A stretch of DNA of 64,000 bases, from NCBI GenBank assembly GCA_016711605.1, contig JADJSS010000002.1:186001-250000 (forward strand), written 5' to 3'. This stretch comes from Saprospirales bacterium. GTDB taxonomy: Bacteria; Bacteroidota; Bacteroidia; Chitinophagales; JADIYW01. Of the stretch, positions 37,517-46,661 are shown piece by piece. The translations under genes and the position numbers were made by a program. Positions within the stretch are counted from its first letter, which is position 1; every line of letters starts with the position of its first letter. Below the pieces are notes generated by a model. The model was not told the origin of the DNA and made no database searches. It saw only the letters and a list, made by a program, of their open reading frames with translations.

Positions 37517-37594
37517 CCTCACCCTGTCGAGCTTTGCTCGACTTCCCTCTCCAAATGGAGAGGGTGGTTCCGACTAGGTCGGAATCAGGTGAGG
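37517..37594. repeat. Compact palindromic repeat with three hairpins
   Basis: A 7-bp inverted pair (CCTCACC / GGTGAGG) encloses three hairpins: GTCGAGC-GCTCGAC, CCCTCTCC-GGAGAGGG and TTCCGAC-GTCGGAA. The central hairpin resembles the insertion within metH at 53834-53849. It is a dispersed element of REP or MITE character located between DUF3089 and the AAA+ gene. Confidence 0.8.
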
Positions 37595-37674
37595 TTGTTT
37601 TCTATAACGCAAATTACATGCCTTTTCTTAAATGGTAAAATAATTTGCATTTTTTATGATACTTCTAACGCTGA

Positions 37675-40347
37675 TTATTTGCCTCCAAGCCGAAAGCCAA
37701 CCGTCTTTCTTAGGTTATTTCCATTATATTTAAACTCTATCACATCTTCTAATAATAAGGTATGTATATCTTGTGTATTTCGTTGTTCGGCAGAAATTCC
37801 AGACATTCGTAAATTCTGATTTTTAATCGCTTCACTAACCGTTTGACGAACGGTACGTGCGTTGCCAAAAAATTTATCTTTGTTTTTATACAAGTCTTCA
37901 AAATAATTTTTCAAATGATCTAATGCTTCTTGCGTAGCAATAATATCTTCTTTTTTAAGATAGGTTTTTGCAATTTCCAACATCTGATCTGAAGTATAAT
38001 CTTCAAAATGTAATTTTTTATCGAAGCGAGAATTTAATCCAGGATTAGAAGCTAAAAAATCATTCATGTTATCGGTATAACCAGCTGCAAACACTAAGAA
38101 TTTACCACGATTATCTTCCATTCTTTTTAAAATTGTACTGATGGCCTCACCACCAAAATCGTATTGCGAACCTTTGCCTTCTGTGAGTGCATACGCTTCG
38201 TCAATAAATAAAACGCCACCCATTGCTTCTTCAATTTTTTCTGCTGTTTTGATAGCAGTTTGTCCAACATAACCAGCAATTAAACTTTCCCTATCTACTT
38301 CAACCATGTGACCTCGTTCTAAAATACCGAGAGCTTTAAAAATCTTACCTAAGATGCGTGCTACTGTTGTTTTTCCTGTACCTGGATTTCCAGTGAAGAC
38401 AGTGTGCAATGAAAATTTATTGAGTACATCTTTTCCGATATCATTGTAATATTTTATAAGTCGAACCAGTTCATCGATTTCCTTTTTTACATTTTCCAAA
38501 CCAATCAATTCATTCAGTTCATCGAGTGCTAGCATTAATTCGTCGACGTTGACTGCTAATTTTAATTTTTTATGTTTTCCTTCTTCAAAAACTTTATTAA
38601 TATCATCTAAAGTTATAGTTGATAAATTTTCTTTTGAGATGGATTTTTGGTCGGTGATTTGCATTAAGCGCAATGCCATATTTAGTTTCGCTTTATTGAT
38701 AACACCTTCTACATAACGTGCATTTCCAAAGTTTTTATCTCGGTTTCTAAATGCTTCGGTTAGTTCTTCACGCATTTCTTTTTGTGCATTATCTGCAATC
38801 GTTAATTTTAATCGATTACTGATTAACATACCAATATCAAACAGTTCATCTGGTAAATAATCCTCAAAATTAAAATACTGAGAAAAACGAGATTTTAAGC
38901 CAGGATTGGATTCAATGAAAGCGCGCATTTCTTTTGGATAACCAGCCACAAAAATGGCAATATCGCCAGGTCCATCGCTCATTTCTTTTATTAAAATTTC
39001 AATTACTTCTTTTCCATAATCTCTGCTGTCTTCGCCACTTCGAGCAAGCGAATATGCTTCATCAATAAATAAAATTCCACCACGCGCTTCGTCAATTTGT
39101 TTTTGCACTTTCGGTGCAGTTTGTCCGATGTATTCGCCAACTAAATCTACTCTGTCTACTTCTAAAACATGTCCTTTTGAAAGCAAACCTAATTTATGAT
39201 AAATTTTTCCGAGCAATCGCATTACGGTAGTTTTTCCAGTGCCTGGATTTCCTGTAGCAACACTATGTAGTGAAAACATAGAGTCATCTTCAACACCTTG
39301 CTCTTTGCGAAGTTTATTAAAATTAATTAAGGTGATCTGATCGCGAATATGTTTTTTTACATTTTGCAACCCGATTAAAGTATCCATTTCTGCTAATAAT
39401 TGGTCTAATGTTTTATCATCTAATTTGGCAGCAACATCATTTTCACTTTTTGCGCTCGCAACGCCTGGAACCACTGTTCCGTTTATCATTTCTACATCAC
39501 CGTTTACAAACTCGTTTCCACACTCAAAAACAGCAGCAGCCACTAACGCATCCATAAAAACTAGCTCTAATGTATATTTATCGTCTTTCCACGAGCCGCC
39601 ATCGTCGGTGCCCCAACCAATATCAAATGTGTAAGTCCAATCTTTTTTATCTGTTTCAATTTTACCAACTCTTTTAATATTTGCTTTGTGTTGTCCTGCA
39701 TCATCATAATAATTTAAATACAGTTCATAGTTCCAATCTTTAGTAGTTAGATTTTTTATTTTTATTTCGGCCCAAAGATATTTTGTGTCTGTTTTAGAAA
39801 TTTTTGAATAATAGGTTCTGGTAGACGTTTCCTGTTTCCAGCCTTCACCATCACCAACATATAATTTCACAAACTCAACTTCAAAATATGGATTTTTTTC
39901 TGCGGTAACTAAGCCAATATCATTCACAAAAAACTGTTGAGAACCGATTAATACGTTATCAATATATGCTTCCCAAGTATAGCTACCTTTCATCCAATAA
40001 GTACCTACTTCTTTGTTGCCCCAACCATCGCGAACCTGCACAATGTTTTCTTCTTTTAGTACGTCTATTTCTTTGTCTAAAGTGCAAAGCTCTTCTCTTT
40101 TACCATTCGTAATATCGAAAGCTTTTAAGGTGACTTTACATTTCCAATCTTCTTCATCAAATAATTTATTATAAAATGAAAGTTCACTACGAATGTAAGT
40201 AGTTTCTGCACGATCGAATACAGTTCTATACTTTTTAGATGAGTTTGCCATCCATTCATCTGAACCATAAATAAGCAGTGATTTGAATTTATAGTTTACC
40301 ACCTTGTTGTTAGTTGATTTATCATTATTGTTATTTCCAAAAAACAT
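37675..40347 (-). CDS. Tandem CbbX/SpoVK-type AAA+ ATPase with duplicated N-terminal beta domains
   Basis: The protein has 890 residues. The N-terminal 300 residues hold two similar beta-sandwich repeats (WMKGSYTWEAYIDNVLIG and WKDDKYTLELVFMDALVA are matching strands). Two CbxX/CfqX-family AAA+ modules follow: Walker A GNPGTGKTT near residues 366 and 653, Walker B ILFIDEAYSLA near 423 and VLFIDEAYALTE near 710, each preceded by the LIGLQNVKKHI/LIGLENVKKEI entry helix. These ATPases remodel protein complexes (Rubisco activases, type VII EccA). The target here is unknown. The protein is cytoplasmic, has no membrane segment, and stands alone. Confidence 0.85.
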   Translation of the reverse strand: MFFGNNNNDKSTNNKVVNYKFKSLLIYGSDEWMANSSKKYRTVFDRAETTYIRSELSFYNKLFDEEDWKCKVTLKAFDITNGKREELCTLDKEIDVLKEENIVQVRDGWGNKEVGTYWMKGSYTWEAYIDNVLIGSQQFFVNDIGLVTAEKNPYFEVEFVKLYVGDGEGWKQETSTRTYYSKISKTDTKYLWAEIKIKNLTTKDWNYELYLNYYDDAGQHKANIKRVGKIETDKKDWTYTFDIGWGTDDGGSWKDDKYTLELVFMDALVAAAVFECGNEFVNGDVEMINGTVVPGVASAKSENDVAAKLDDKTLDQLLAEMDTLIGLQNVKKHIRDQITLINFNKLRKEQGVEDDSMFSLHSVATGNPGTGKTTVMRLLGKIYHKLGLLSKGHVLEVDRVDLVGEYIGQTAPKVQKQIDEARGGILFIDEAYSLARSGEDSRDYGKEVIEILIKEMSDGPGDIAIFVAGYPKEMRAFIESNPGLKSRFSQYFNFEDYLPDELFDIGMLISNRLKLTIADNAQKEMREELTEAFRNRDKNFGNARYVEGVINKAKLNMALRLMQITDQKSISKENLSTITLDDINKVFEEGKHKKLKLAVNVDELMLALDELNELIGLENVKKEIDELVRLIKYYNDIGKDVLNKFSLHTVFTGNPGTGKTTVARILGKIFKALGILERGHMVEVDRESLIAGYVGQTAIKTAEKIEEAMGGVLFIDEAYALTEGKGSQYDFGGEAISTILKRMEDNRGKFLVFAAGYTDNMNDFLASNPGLNSRFDKKLHFEDYTSDQMLEIAKTYLKKEDIIATQEALDHLKNYFEDLYKNKDKFFGNARTVRQTVSEAIKNQNLRMSGISAEQRNTQDIHTLLLEDVIEFKYNGNNLRKTVGFRLGGK

Positions 40348-40387
40348 TTAGCACATTTGAAGTAAAGCTATCAAAATAATTTGAAAT

Positions 40388-40418
40388 TTTGAATGACAAA
40401 TCACTATTCGTATCTTTG
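40388..40418 (+). promoter_or_regulatory. Bacteroidota promoter immediately upstream of thiL
   Basis: TTTG (40388-40391), a 19-bp spacer and TATCTTTG (40411-40418) match the Bacteroidota consensus closely. The -7 box ends 4 bases before the thiL ATG (40423), so the transcript is probably leaderless or nearly so. This also argues against the longer ORF start at 40393. Confidence 0.65.
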
Positions 40419-40422
40419 CCAC

Positions 40423-41463
40423 ATGGAAAACGTGAAAAGAACAGAAATTTCGAGCATTGGCGAATTTGGTTTAATAGACAGATTAACCAGCAACAACCTA
40501 TTGCTGAATACTTCTTCTATTAAAGGTATTGGCGACGATGCTGCAGTTATAAAATCAGAAAAACATCAAGTAGTAACAACTGATATTTTGGTAGAAGGCA
40601 TCCATTTTGATTTGGTGTATACGCCTTTAAAACATTTAGGATACAAAAGTGTAGTTGTAAATCTTTCTGATGTATATGCAATGAATGCATTACCTAAACA
40701 AATTTTGGTTTCTATTGCAATTTCGAATCGTTTTTCTGTAGAAGCAATTGAAGAAATTTATGATGGAATTAAATTAGCTTGTGAAAAATATGGTGTTGAT
40801 TTAATTGGCGGTGATACTACAGCATCTAACAAAGGTTTAATTATAAATGTAGTTGCAATTGGCGAGCAAGATATTGAAAAAATTGTTTACAGAAACAAAG
40901 CAAAAGAAGGCGATATTTTATGCGTTAGCGGTGATTTAGGCGGTGCCTACATGGGTTTGACTATGCTACAACGCGAGAAACAAGTGTATTTAAATGCGCC
41001 AACTGCAGATATTAAATTAGAAGGCAACGATTACATTGTTGGCAGACAATTAAAACCAGAAGCACGCAAAGATATTATCGAATATTTTGCACAAGAAAAC
41101 GTGGTACCAACTTCGATGATTGATGTTTCGGATGGTTTAAGTTCTGAGTTGCTACATATTTGTCGACAAAGTAATGTTGGTTGCCAGTTGAATGAAGTGG
41201 AAGTGCCGATTGCAAATGAAACATACGACAAAGCATTGGAATTCCACATCGATCCAATTAATTGCGCTTTGAGTGGTGGCGAAGATTATGAGTTGTTATT
41301 TACCATTGATAAAAAAGATTTATTGAAAGCACAACAACATCCGGATATTTCAATTATTGGCGAAATATTAGATGTTAATTTAGGAGTTAAATTATTTACG
41401 AAAGGTGGCAATTATCATGATATTATTTCATTAGGTTGGGACGGCTTGAAAGATGAAGCATAG
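40423..41463 (+). CDS. thiL: Thiamine-monophosphate kinase
   Basis: This 346-residue enzyme makes thiamine diphosphate from thiamine monophosphate. Motifs: IKGIGDDAAVI (N-terminal glycine/Asp loop), GGDTTASN, SIAISNRF, DVSDGLSSEL and SGGEDYELLFTI. The start at 40423 (MENVKRTEISSIGEFGLIDRL) matches the family start. The gene is expressed from the promoter directly upstream. Confidence 0.95.
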   Translation: MENVKRTEISSIGEFGLIDRLTSNNLLLNTSSIKGIGDDAAVIKSEKHQVVTTDILVEGIHFDLVYTPLKHLGYKSVVVNLSDVYAMNALPKQILVSIAISNRFSVEAIEEIYDGIKLACEKYGVDLIGGDTTASNKGLIINVVAIGEQDIEKIVYRNKAKEGDILCVSGDLGGAYMGLTMLQREKQVYLNAPTADIKLEGNDYIVGRQLKPEARKDIIEYFAQENVVPTSMIDVSDGLSSELLHICRQSNVGCQLNEVEVPIANETYDKALEFHIDPINCALSGGEDYELLFTIDKKDLLKAQQHPDISIIGEILDVNLGVKLFTKGGNYHDIISLGWDGLKDEA

Positions 41464-41490
41464 TTTCAAGTAAAGAATGTAAGTTTAATT

Positions 41491-41520
41491 TCACGCAAAG
41501 AGCGCAAAGTAGCAAAGCAA
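41491..41520. repeat. GCAAAG-word repeat, copy 2
   Basis: CACGCAAAGAGCGCAAAG then TAGCAAAGC, similar to 36480-36514. Part of a low-complexity leader between thiL and the GIN gene. Confidence 0.5.
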
Positions 41521-41592
41521 AAATAATATTAATAAAGCATAAATTGTGAATCGTAAATTTCAAGCAAAGAACGCTAGAAATAGTTGGTAAAA

Positions 41593-42342
41593 ATGAAGAA
41601 TAATCAATATAAAAAAATTATCAGAACGCATTACCTTTTTTGTGCTTTAGTAGTATTGTTTTTTACTGTTCGGTGTAAAAATATTGGCGATGATATTATT
41701 GCCAAAGGTCCAGTAATTACTAAAGATGTAGCCATTTCTGATTATACAAAAATAAGTTTAGATGTTCCATTTTCATTGTATTATAAACAAGATACGGTTG
41801 CTTATTTGCAGTTACAAGGTCAGCAAGAAATAATAGATTTAATCGATGCAACAATATCAGATGACGAATTAAAACTAAAGTTCACAAAAAAAATAAACAC
41901 TGCAAACATCAAACCTGTTCGCATCATCACATCATCTAAAAATTTAGCGCAAATTATCAACAACCAAGTTGGTGTTTTTTTTATAAATGATAGTTTGTAT
42001 TCTCCAACACTTACACTTACCAACAATAATTTAGGTAGAATTTTAATTAATAAATTAGGTTGCGAGCATTTAAATGTAACATCAAACAACACCAATGAAA
42101 TCAACATTTTCAATGGAAATATTGATAGTAGTTTTGTGTTTATAAATGGTGCTGGAAAAGCGATTTTAATAAATCCGATTTCAAACTATAGCGTTGCATA
42201 CCTTAACGGAAATGGCAATATTCAACTCAATGTGCGCGACACGTTAACGGCAACCATAATCGGCGATGGAACTATACAATATAAAGGAACAGACAAAGTA
42301 TACAAATCTATTACAGGAAAAGGAAAAATAACGAAGTTGTAA
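41593..42342 (+). CDS. GIN-domain (DUF2807) lipoprotein or secreted protein
   Basis: The protein has 249 residues from MKNNQYKKI (an upstream ATG at 41584 adds three). The signal region ends VVLFFTVRC, lipobox-like. The mature part is a repetitive right-handed beta structure with turn motifs (DVPFSLYYKQD, LYSPTLTLTNNNLG, GAGKAILINPI, GNGNIQLNVRD, GDGTIQYKGTD) characteristic of the GIN/DUF2807 head domain. Function unknown, probably a surface structural role. Confidence 0.8.
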   Translation: MKNNQYKKIIRTHYLFCALVVLFFTVRCKNIGDDIIAKGPVITKDVAISDYTKISLDVPFSLYYKQDTVAYLQLQGQQEIIDLIDATISDDELKLKFTKKINTANIKPVRIITSSKNLAQIINNQVGVFFINDSLYSPTLTLTNNNLGRILINKLGCEHLNVTSNNTNEINIFNGNIDSSFVFINGAGKAILINPISNYSVAYLNGNGNIQLNVRDTLTATIIGDGTIQYKGTDKVYKSITGKGKITKL

Positions 42343-42352
42343 TTCATTTTAG

Positions 42353-42383
42353 TAGCTTGAACGTTTTATTAACCTTCAAGCTA
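42353..42383 (+). terminator. Hairpin after the GIN gene
   Basis: TAGCTTGAA (42353-42361) pairs with TTCAAGCTA (42375-42383). The tail is AT-rich without a long T-run, so terminator strength is uncertain. Confidence 0.5.
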
Positions 42384-42461
42384 TTAAAACTTGGACTCAA
42401 AGTTGCGGTATTTGTTGAATTAGTCTAATTTTAAATAAAATCATTTCAAAACTACCTATTT

Positions 42462-43796
42462 ATGTATAATTATATCCTTAAAATTACAGTTGTAATTTTA
42501 GCTTTTTTAGTAACAACAACTACATTTGCTCAATCAACAGCAAAAAAAAACACAAAGAAAAAAACTACAACTACAATTCAAAAATTACCACCAAACACCA
42601 AAATTTTCTACGTTGATGCAGAACGCGCAAAATGCGAAGGCGTTACAACTATGCAATGTTTAATGGTAAAAAAACAAGGACAAAAAGAGTATGAGTTATT
42701 TTATGACAACATTGAAGGTTTCAATTATGAAGCTGGAAACACCTACACTATTTGGGTGCGTGAAGAGTTGAAAACACCACCAATTGCAGCAGATGAGTCA
42801 ATGTATAAATATGTGTATGTAAAAACAATTGCTAAGAAAAATATTTCAAACCAAAACAATACAACCGTGAAAGATGATATTTCTAAACCACAAAGTGGAA
42901 TGAATTTTTCTAAACAAACAACCTTAATTATTAATGAAACAAAAACTGCTTGCGAAGGAAATCCAGATGCAAAATGCTTATTAATTAAAAAAGATGGTGC
43001 AAAAGAATTTGAAATTTTTTATCAAGGAATTGATGGTTTTGTTTTTGAAGAAGGTTATCGACAAACGATTTTAGTCAATGAACGCCATATTCCAAATCCA
43101 ATGATAAAACAAACCAAACCAATTTATACATTAGTAAAAGTAATTAGCAAAGAAAAAATAAAAGACATAACAGTTGGAAAAGAAAAAATATTAATTATCA
43201 ATGAAGAAAAAACTGCCTGCGAAGGAAATCCAAATGCAAAATGTTTATTGATAAAAGAAGAAGGTGCAAAAGAATTTGAAGTATTTTATCAAGGAATTAC
43301 TGGTTTTGTTTTTGAAGAAGGTGTACGCCAAACTATCTTAGTTAACGAACGCTATGTAGCCAATCCAATGGTGAAACAAGCCGAACCGATTTATACATTA
43401 ATTAAAGTAATACGTAAATTAAAAGTTAGCGATGTACCATATGCAGCACCTGCTGTACCTATAACGCCATTAGATAAAAAATGGGTTTTAAGAAAAATGA
43501 AAGAAAGCGACACCTCAAGTTTTGCTATTGATGATGATGGCGTTTGGATAGAATTTAATTATGCAGAAAATAAATTCAACGGAAAAGCACCTTGCAATAA
43601 TTTCTTCGGTGGTTTTAAAACTGATTTGATTTCATCTTTCAAAGCATCTGCACCAGCATCTACAAAAATGTATTGCGGCAACATGCCATTAGAGAATTTA
43701 TTCTTTAAACTGTTAGAAGAAGCAAATTCGTATGCCTTAAAAGACGAAAAATTATCGTTATTAAAAGATGGAAAGTTATTGATGCTGTTTGAATAA
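42462..43796 (+). CDS. Secreted protein with three DUF4377 repeats and a META domain
   Basis: The protein has 444 residues with a signal peptide (ILAFLVTTTTFA). Three homologous segments of about 75 residues follow, at approximately 45-125, 148-225 and 236-315. Each has Cys-Glu-Gly...Cys-Leu (ACEGNPDAKCLLIK) and GF(V/N)(F/Y)E(E/A)G. This is the DUF4377 pattern, usually present once and often fused to META/HslJ. The C-terminal 115 residues (KWVLRKMKESDTSSFAI, NKFNGKAPCNNFFGGF) form a META domain with paired Cys. Copies 2 and 3 are nearly identical, so the duplication is recent. Role unknown; META proteins are often stress-associated. Confidence 0.75.
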   Translation: MYNYILKITVVILAFLVTTTTFAQSTAKKNTKKKTTTTIQKLPPNTKIFYVDAERAKCEGVTTMQCLMVKKQGQKEYELFYDNIEGFNYEAGNTYTIWVREELKTPPIAADESMYKYVYVKTIAKKNISNQNNTTVKDDISKPQSGMNFSKQTTLIINETKTACEGNPDAKCLLIKKDGAKEFEIFYQGIDGFVFEEGYRQTILVNERHIPNPMIKQTKPIYTLVKVISKEKIKDITVGKEKILIINEEKTACEGNPNAKCLLIKEEGAKEFEVFYQGITGFVFEEGVRQTILVNERYVANPMVKQAEPIYTLIKVIRKLKVSDVPYAAPAVPITPLDKKWVLRKMKESDTSSFAIDDDGVWIEFNYAENKFNGKAPCNNFFGGFKTDLISSFKASAPASTKMYCGNMPLENLFFKLLEEANSYALKDEKLSLLKDGKLLMLFE

Positions 43797-43827
43797 AACA
43801 ATATCAACTTTTTAGTGTTTTAATTGA

Positions 43828-44298
43828 ATGAATACTTATCTAAAATTAATTATTAGCATCATCGTGTGTTTGGCTGTTGGCGGAATTTCTGGCTACTTAA
43901 CAACATCAGAAATCACCACATGGTATGCAACATTGCAAAAACCAAGCTTCAATCCACCAAATTATTTATTTGGTCCAGTTTGGACAACTTTATACATTTT
44001 GATGGCAATTGCGCTTTGGTTAATTTGGAAAAGTGATGCACCAGAAGCATTAAAAAACAAAGCGATGCTGTTATTTGGTATTCAACTCATTTTAAATTTT
44101 TTCTGGTCGATTATATTTTTCAGTTTACATCAACTTGGTTTTGCTTTAGTAGAAATTATAGCTATGTGGATTTTTATTTTACTAAGCATTTTAGCGTTTT
44201 ATCCAATTTCAAAAACAGCAGCTTTCTTGCTCATTCCATATTTATTATGGGTAAGCTTTGCCTCCGTTTTAAATTTTTCTATTTGGCGTTTGAATTGA
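43828..44298 (+). CDS. TspO/MBR family membrane protein
   Basis: This 156-residue protein has five TM helices. Signatures: GGISGYLT, WYATLQKPSFNPPNYLFGPVWTTLYILMA and NFFWSIIFFSLHQLGFALVEI. It is a tryptophan-rich sensory protein or porphyrin-binding translocator homologue. Ligand not shown. It is a single gene ending at a bidirectional terminator. Confidence 0.95.
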   Translation: MNTYLKLIISIIVCLAVGGISGYLTTSEITTWYATLQKPSFNPPNYLFGPVWTTLYILMAIALWLIWKSDAPEALKNKAMLLFGIQLILNFFWSIIFFSLHQLGFALVEIIAMWIFILLSILAFYPISKTAAFLLIPYLLWVSFASVLNFSIWRLN

Positions 44299-44312
44299 TT
44301 GTATAAAGAAAA

Positions 44313-44342
44313 ATAATCCGAGATATTAAGTCATCGGATTAT
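44313..44342. terminator. Bidirectional terminator between tspO-type and dinB-type genes
   Basis: ATAATCCGA (44313-44321) pairs with TCGGATTAT (44334-44342). It lies between two convergent genes and has A/T tails on both sides. Confidence 0.7.
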
Positions 44343-44372
44343 ATAGTATTTAATTAATTTTAAGAAAGAATA

Positions 44373-44882
44373 TTACATCATTTGGTCATCAGCTGTTGGA
44401 CCATACATACCTGGAACTGCAACACCTAATAAACGTAAATAAACCGTAAGCTGTCCGCGATGATGATATAAATGATTGAAACTCCATGAACGAAGTACCG
44501 CAATTTTTGGCATGGTAAAATAAATAGTTTCACCATTGCGCATAGTCCAATTTTCATTTTTAAGAATATCAGCAGTCGTATTTTTTATAGATAATAATGC
44601 AGCTGATGTTGCATCATCGTGTATTTTCAATAATTCTTCTATAGTGTTTGCCGTTTTTGGTTGATAATCACCTTTAGCAAAATCTAGTTCACTGCGCTCC
44701 AATGTAATAGGAACCCAATTAGGAATATCTGCAATATGAACAGCAAGATTTTGTATAGTCATTGATTTTTCGTGTGGTTTCCACGAAGGATTATCCAAAG
44801 GAACGCTTGCTAATAATTTACGTGTACTTGCACATTCATTCGTGTATTCGTTGGTCAAACTTTTGCTGATATCAAATTCCAT
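44373..44882 (-). CDS. DinB family protein
   Basis: This 169-residue four-helix-bundle protein carries a His triad at positions typical of DinB/YfiT: His in VHIADIPNW, and the HLYHHRGQLTVYLRLLG motif near the C-terminus (HxxxH spacing). DinB-fold proteins are metal-dependent hydrolases or bacillithiol/mycothiol transferases. Exact reaction unknown. Confidence 0.85.
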   Translation of the reverse strand: MEFDISKSLTNEYTNECASTRKLLASVPLDNPSWKPHEKSMTIQNLAVHIADIPNWVPITLERSELDFAKGDYQPKTANTIEELLKIHDDATSAALLSIKNTTADILKNENWTMRNGETIYFTMPKIAVLRSWSFNHLYHHRGQLTVYLRLLGVAVPGMYGPTADDQMM

Positions 44883-45183
44883 TTTTTTGTTTTTTGTAAA
44901 AATAGTTTATTTTTTTAACAACAGAAATAACATATCTAAAATAAGAAACAGGTACTGAAACAAGTTCAGTATGACAGCGACACGGCACCGTGATACAATA
45001 CCATGTCGCTGTCATGTCGTTCCGAAGATTCGGAATTATTTTCGGCATCTTTTCACCACCTTAGAATTTTAAACAATGTCATAAGTAATTCTTTTGTCGC
45101 AATTCACTTTTCAACCAATGATAATATCTACATGATAACATTCTTTCACAAAAAAGGTATTTTGTGGCGGATTTTTTGCAGAC
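44883..45183. other. Intergenic region with dispersed palindromic repeat copy 2
   Basis: Apart from the repeat at 44951-45044, this 300-bp leader shows no gene. Confidence 0.5.
44951..45044. repeat. Dispersed palindromic repeat, copy 2
   Basis: It shares ordered blocks with copy 1 at 6001-6080: ACTGAAACAAGTTCAGTATGAC, the CGGCACCG centre and GTCGTTCCGAAGATTCGG. Copy 2 has an extra GTCGCTGTC/GACAGCGAC pair, making it a longer imperfect hairpin. Confidence 0.75.
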
Positions 45184-45219
45184 ATGATGTTAACCGAAGA
45201 AGAAAAAAGAAAAAAAAAG

Positions 45220-45732
45220 ATGAAGAAATTTATTCTTACACTATATACTTTATTGTTTTGTATGTTTTTTTGTTTTTGCCAACAGCAACCCAAAAGGCAA
45301 AAAACACCAACTGGATTTGAACAACCTGAAATAAAACCAAAAGAATATTGGTCGTTTTACAAAGAACCTATCAATTTACAAGATTCCGATATTGTAAAAA
45401 AAATACACGCTCTCGATTGTTACTTTGAAAAAAAAGTAGATTCTAACGGATTCAACGGTTCAGTACTCATTGCCTATAAAGGCACCAAAATATTTGAACG
45501 TTATTATGGTTATAAAAATTATTATACCTACGAAAAAATAACACCAAAGTCTACCTTTCAGATTGCCTCCACATCAAAGACATTTACATCAGGTGCTATT
45601 TTATTGCTGTTGCAACAAAATATGTTGTCTTTAGAAGATACGCTTCAAAAATTCTTTCCAAATTTCCCATACAAAGGTATTACGGTACGTATGCTATTAA
45701 ATCATCGTTCCGGATTGCCCAAATTATCTTAA
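45220..45732 (+). pseudogene. Serine hydrolase (class C beta-lactamase-like), N-terminal part
   Basis: From ATG 45220 there is a hydrophobic signal segment (TLYTLLFCMFFCFC), then the penicillin-binding fold beginning GSVLIAYKGTKIFERYYG and the SxxK nucleophile motif STSK at about residues 117-120. The frame stops after NHRSGLPKLS. Removing one A from the AAA at about 45719-45721 restores GLPNYLNFSETYWKDKSRFM and connects to the next frame. It is a D-alanyl carboxypeptidase or esterase of the beta-lactamase family. Confidence 0.8.
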
Positions 45733-45769
45733 TTTCTCAGAAACTTACTGGAAAGATAAATCCAGATTT

Positions 45770-46528
45770 ATGAGCAATCAAGATGTGTTGGATATGATGG
45801 AAATCAAACGACCTAAAACGCTTGCTTCACCTGATACTCGCTTTTTTTATAATAACTCGAATTTTGTTTTATTGGCTTTAATTGTAGAAAAGGTTTCTGG
45901 TGTTCCATTCTGCGATTTTATCCATCAAAATATATTTCTACCATTAGGAATGACAGACAGTTGGTACTATGATCCTTTAAGTGTTCGATTATCGGCAACT
46001 AAAGGATATAAAGGCAGCAGATGGAGCGAAGATTGTATTGTTTATACAGATGGTGTAATTGGAGACAAAGGAGTTTACAGCACGGTTCAAGACATGTATA
46101 AATGGGACATGGCGCTCATAGCTGGCAAATTCATCAAACCCGAACTTTTAGGTTTGGCGTATACACCACAAAGCTTTGAAAGACATGGCTCCAAAAATTA
46201 CGGATTAGGATGGCGTATGCAAGATCAACCTGATGGATCTAGATTAATTTACCACAACGGTTGGTGGCACAGTTATAATTCGGTTTTCAACAGAAAAATC
46301 AGCGACAAAACCACTATCATCGTTTTAAGCAATCATTATAGTAAAAGCGTTTACAAAATTCAAGGAATTTGGGATATATTATATGGAACTGGTATTGTAA
46401 GTGGTGTAGAGGAAGAAAGTAGCGAAAGTTCTGATACGACCAAAAAACTGAACGAGAAATGTTTAAAAGAAATGTATCAGGAAAACAATAGTACCAACGA
46501 TAGTACTTATAAGAAAATCTTAAAATAA
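45770..46528 (+). pseudogene. Serine hydrolase (class C beta-lactamase-like), C-terminal part
   Basis: This continuation of the frameshifted serine hydrolase has FFYNNSNFVLLALIVEKVSG (Tyr-x-Asn second catalytic motif), the Pro-Leu-Gly-Met helix PLGMTDSWY, then HNGWWHSYNSV with the third motif region, and a C-terminal ending typical of the family. About 250 residues remain. Without the frameshift the protein would be about 435 residues. Confidence 0.8.
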
Positions 46529-46562
46529 AAAATCCTGGGGAACCACCCACCAGGACTATTTT
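46529..46562 (+). terminator. Terminator after the serine hydrolase
   Basis: TCCTGG pairs with CCAGGA across an 11-nt loop, flanked by A-run and ATTTT. Confidence 0.5.
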
Positions 46563-46661
46563 AAACCAACCAAATGAAAAGATTATTTTTTTAGCAGTTC
46601 CCTACTAAATTTTTAATAATAATTAAGTAACAATTCTCATGCCAAACTGCCTTTTTGTTGG

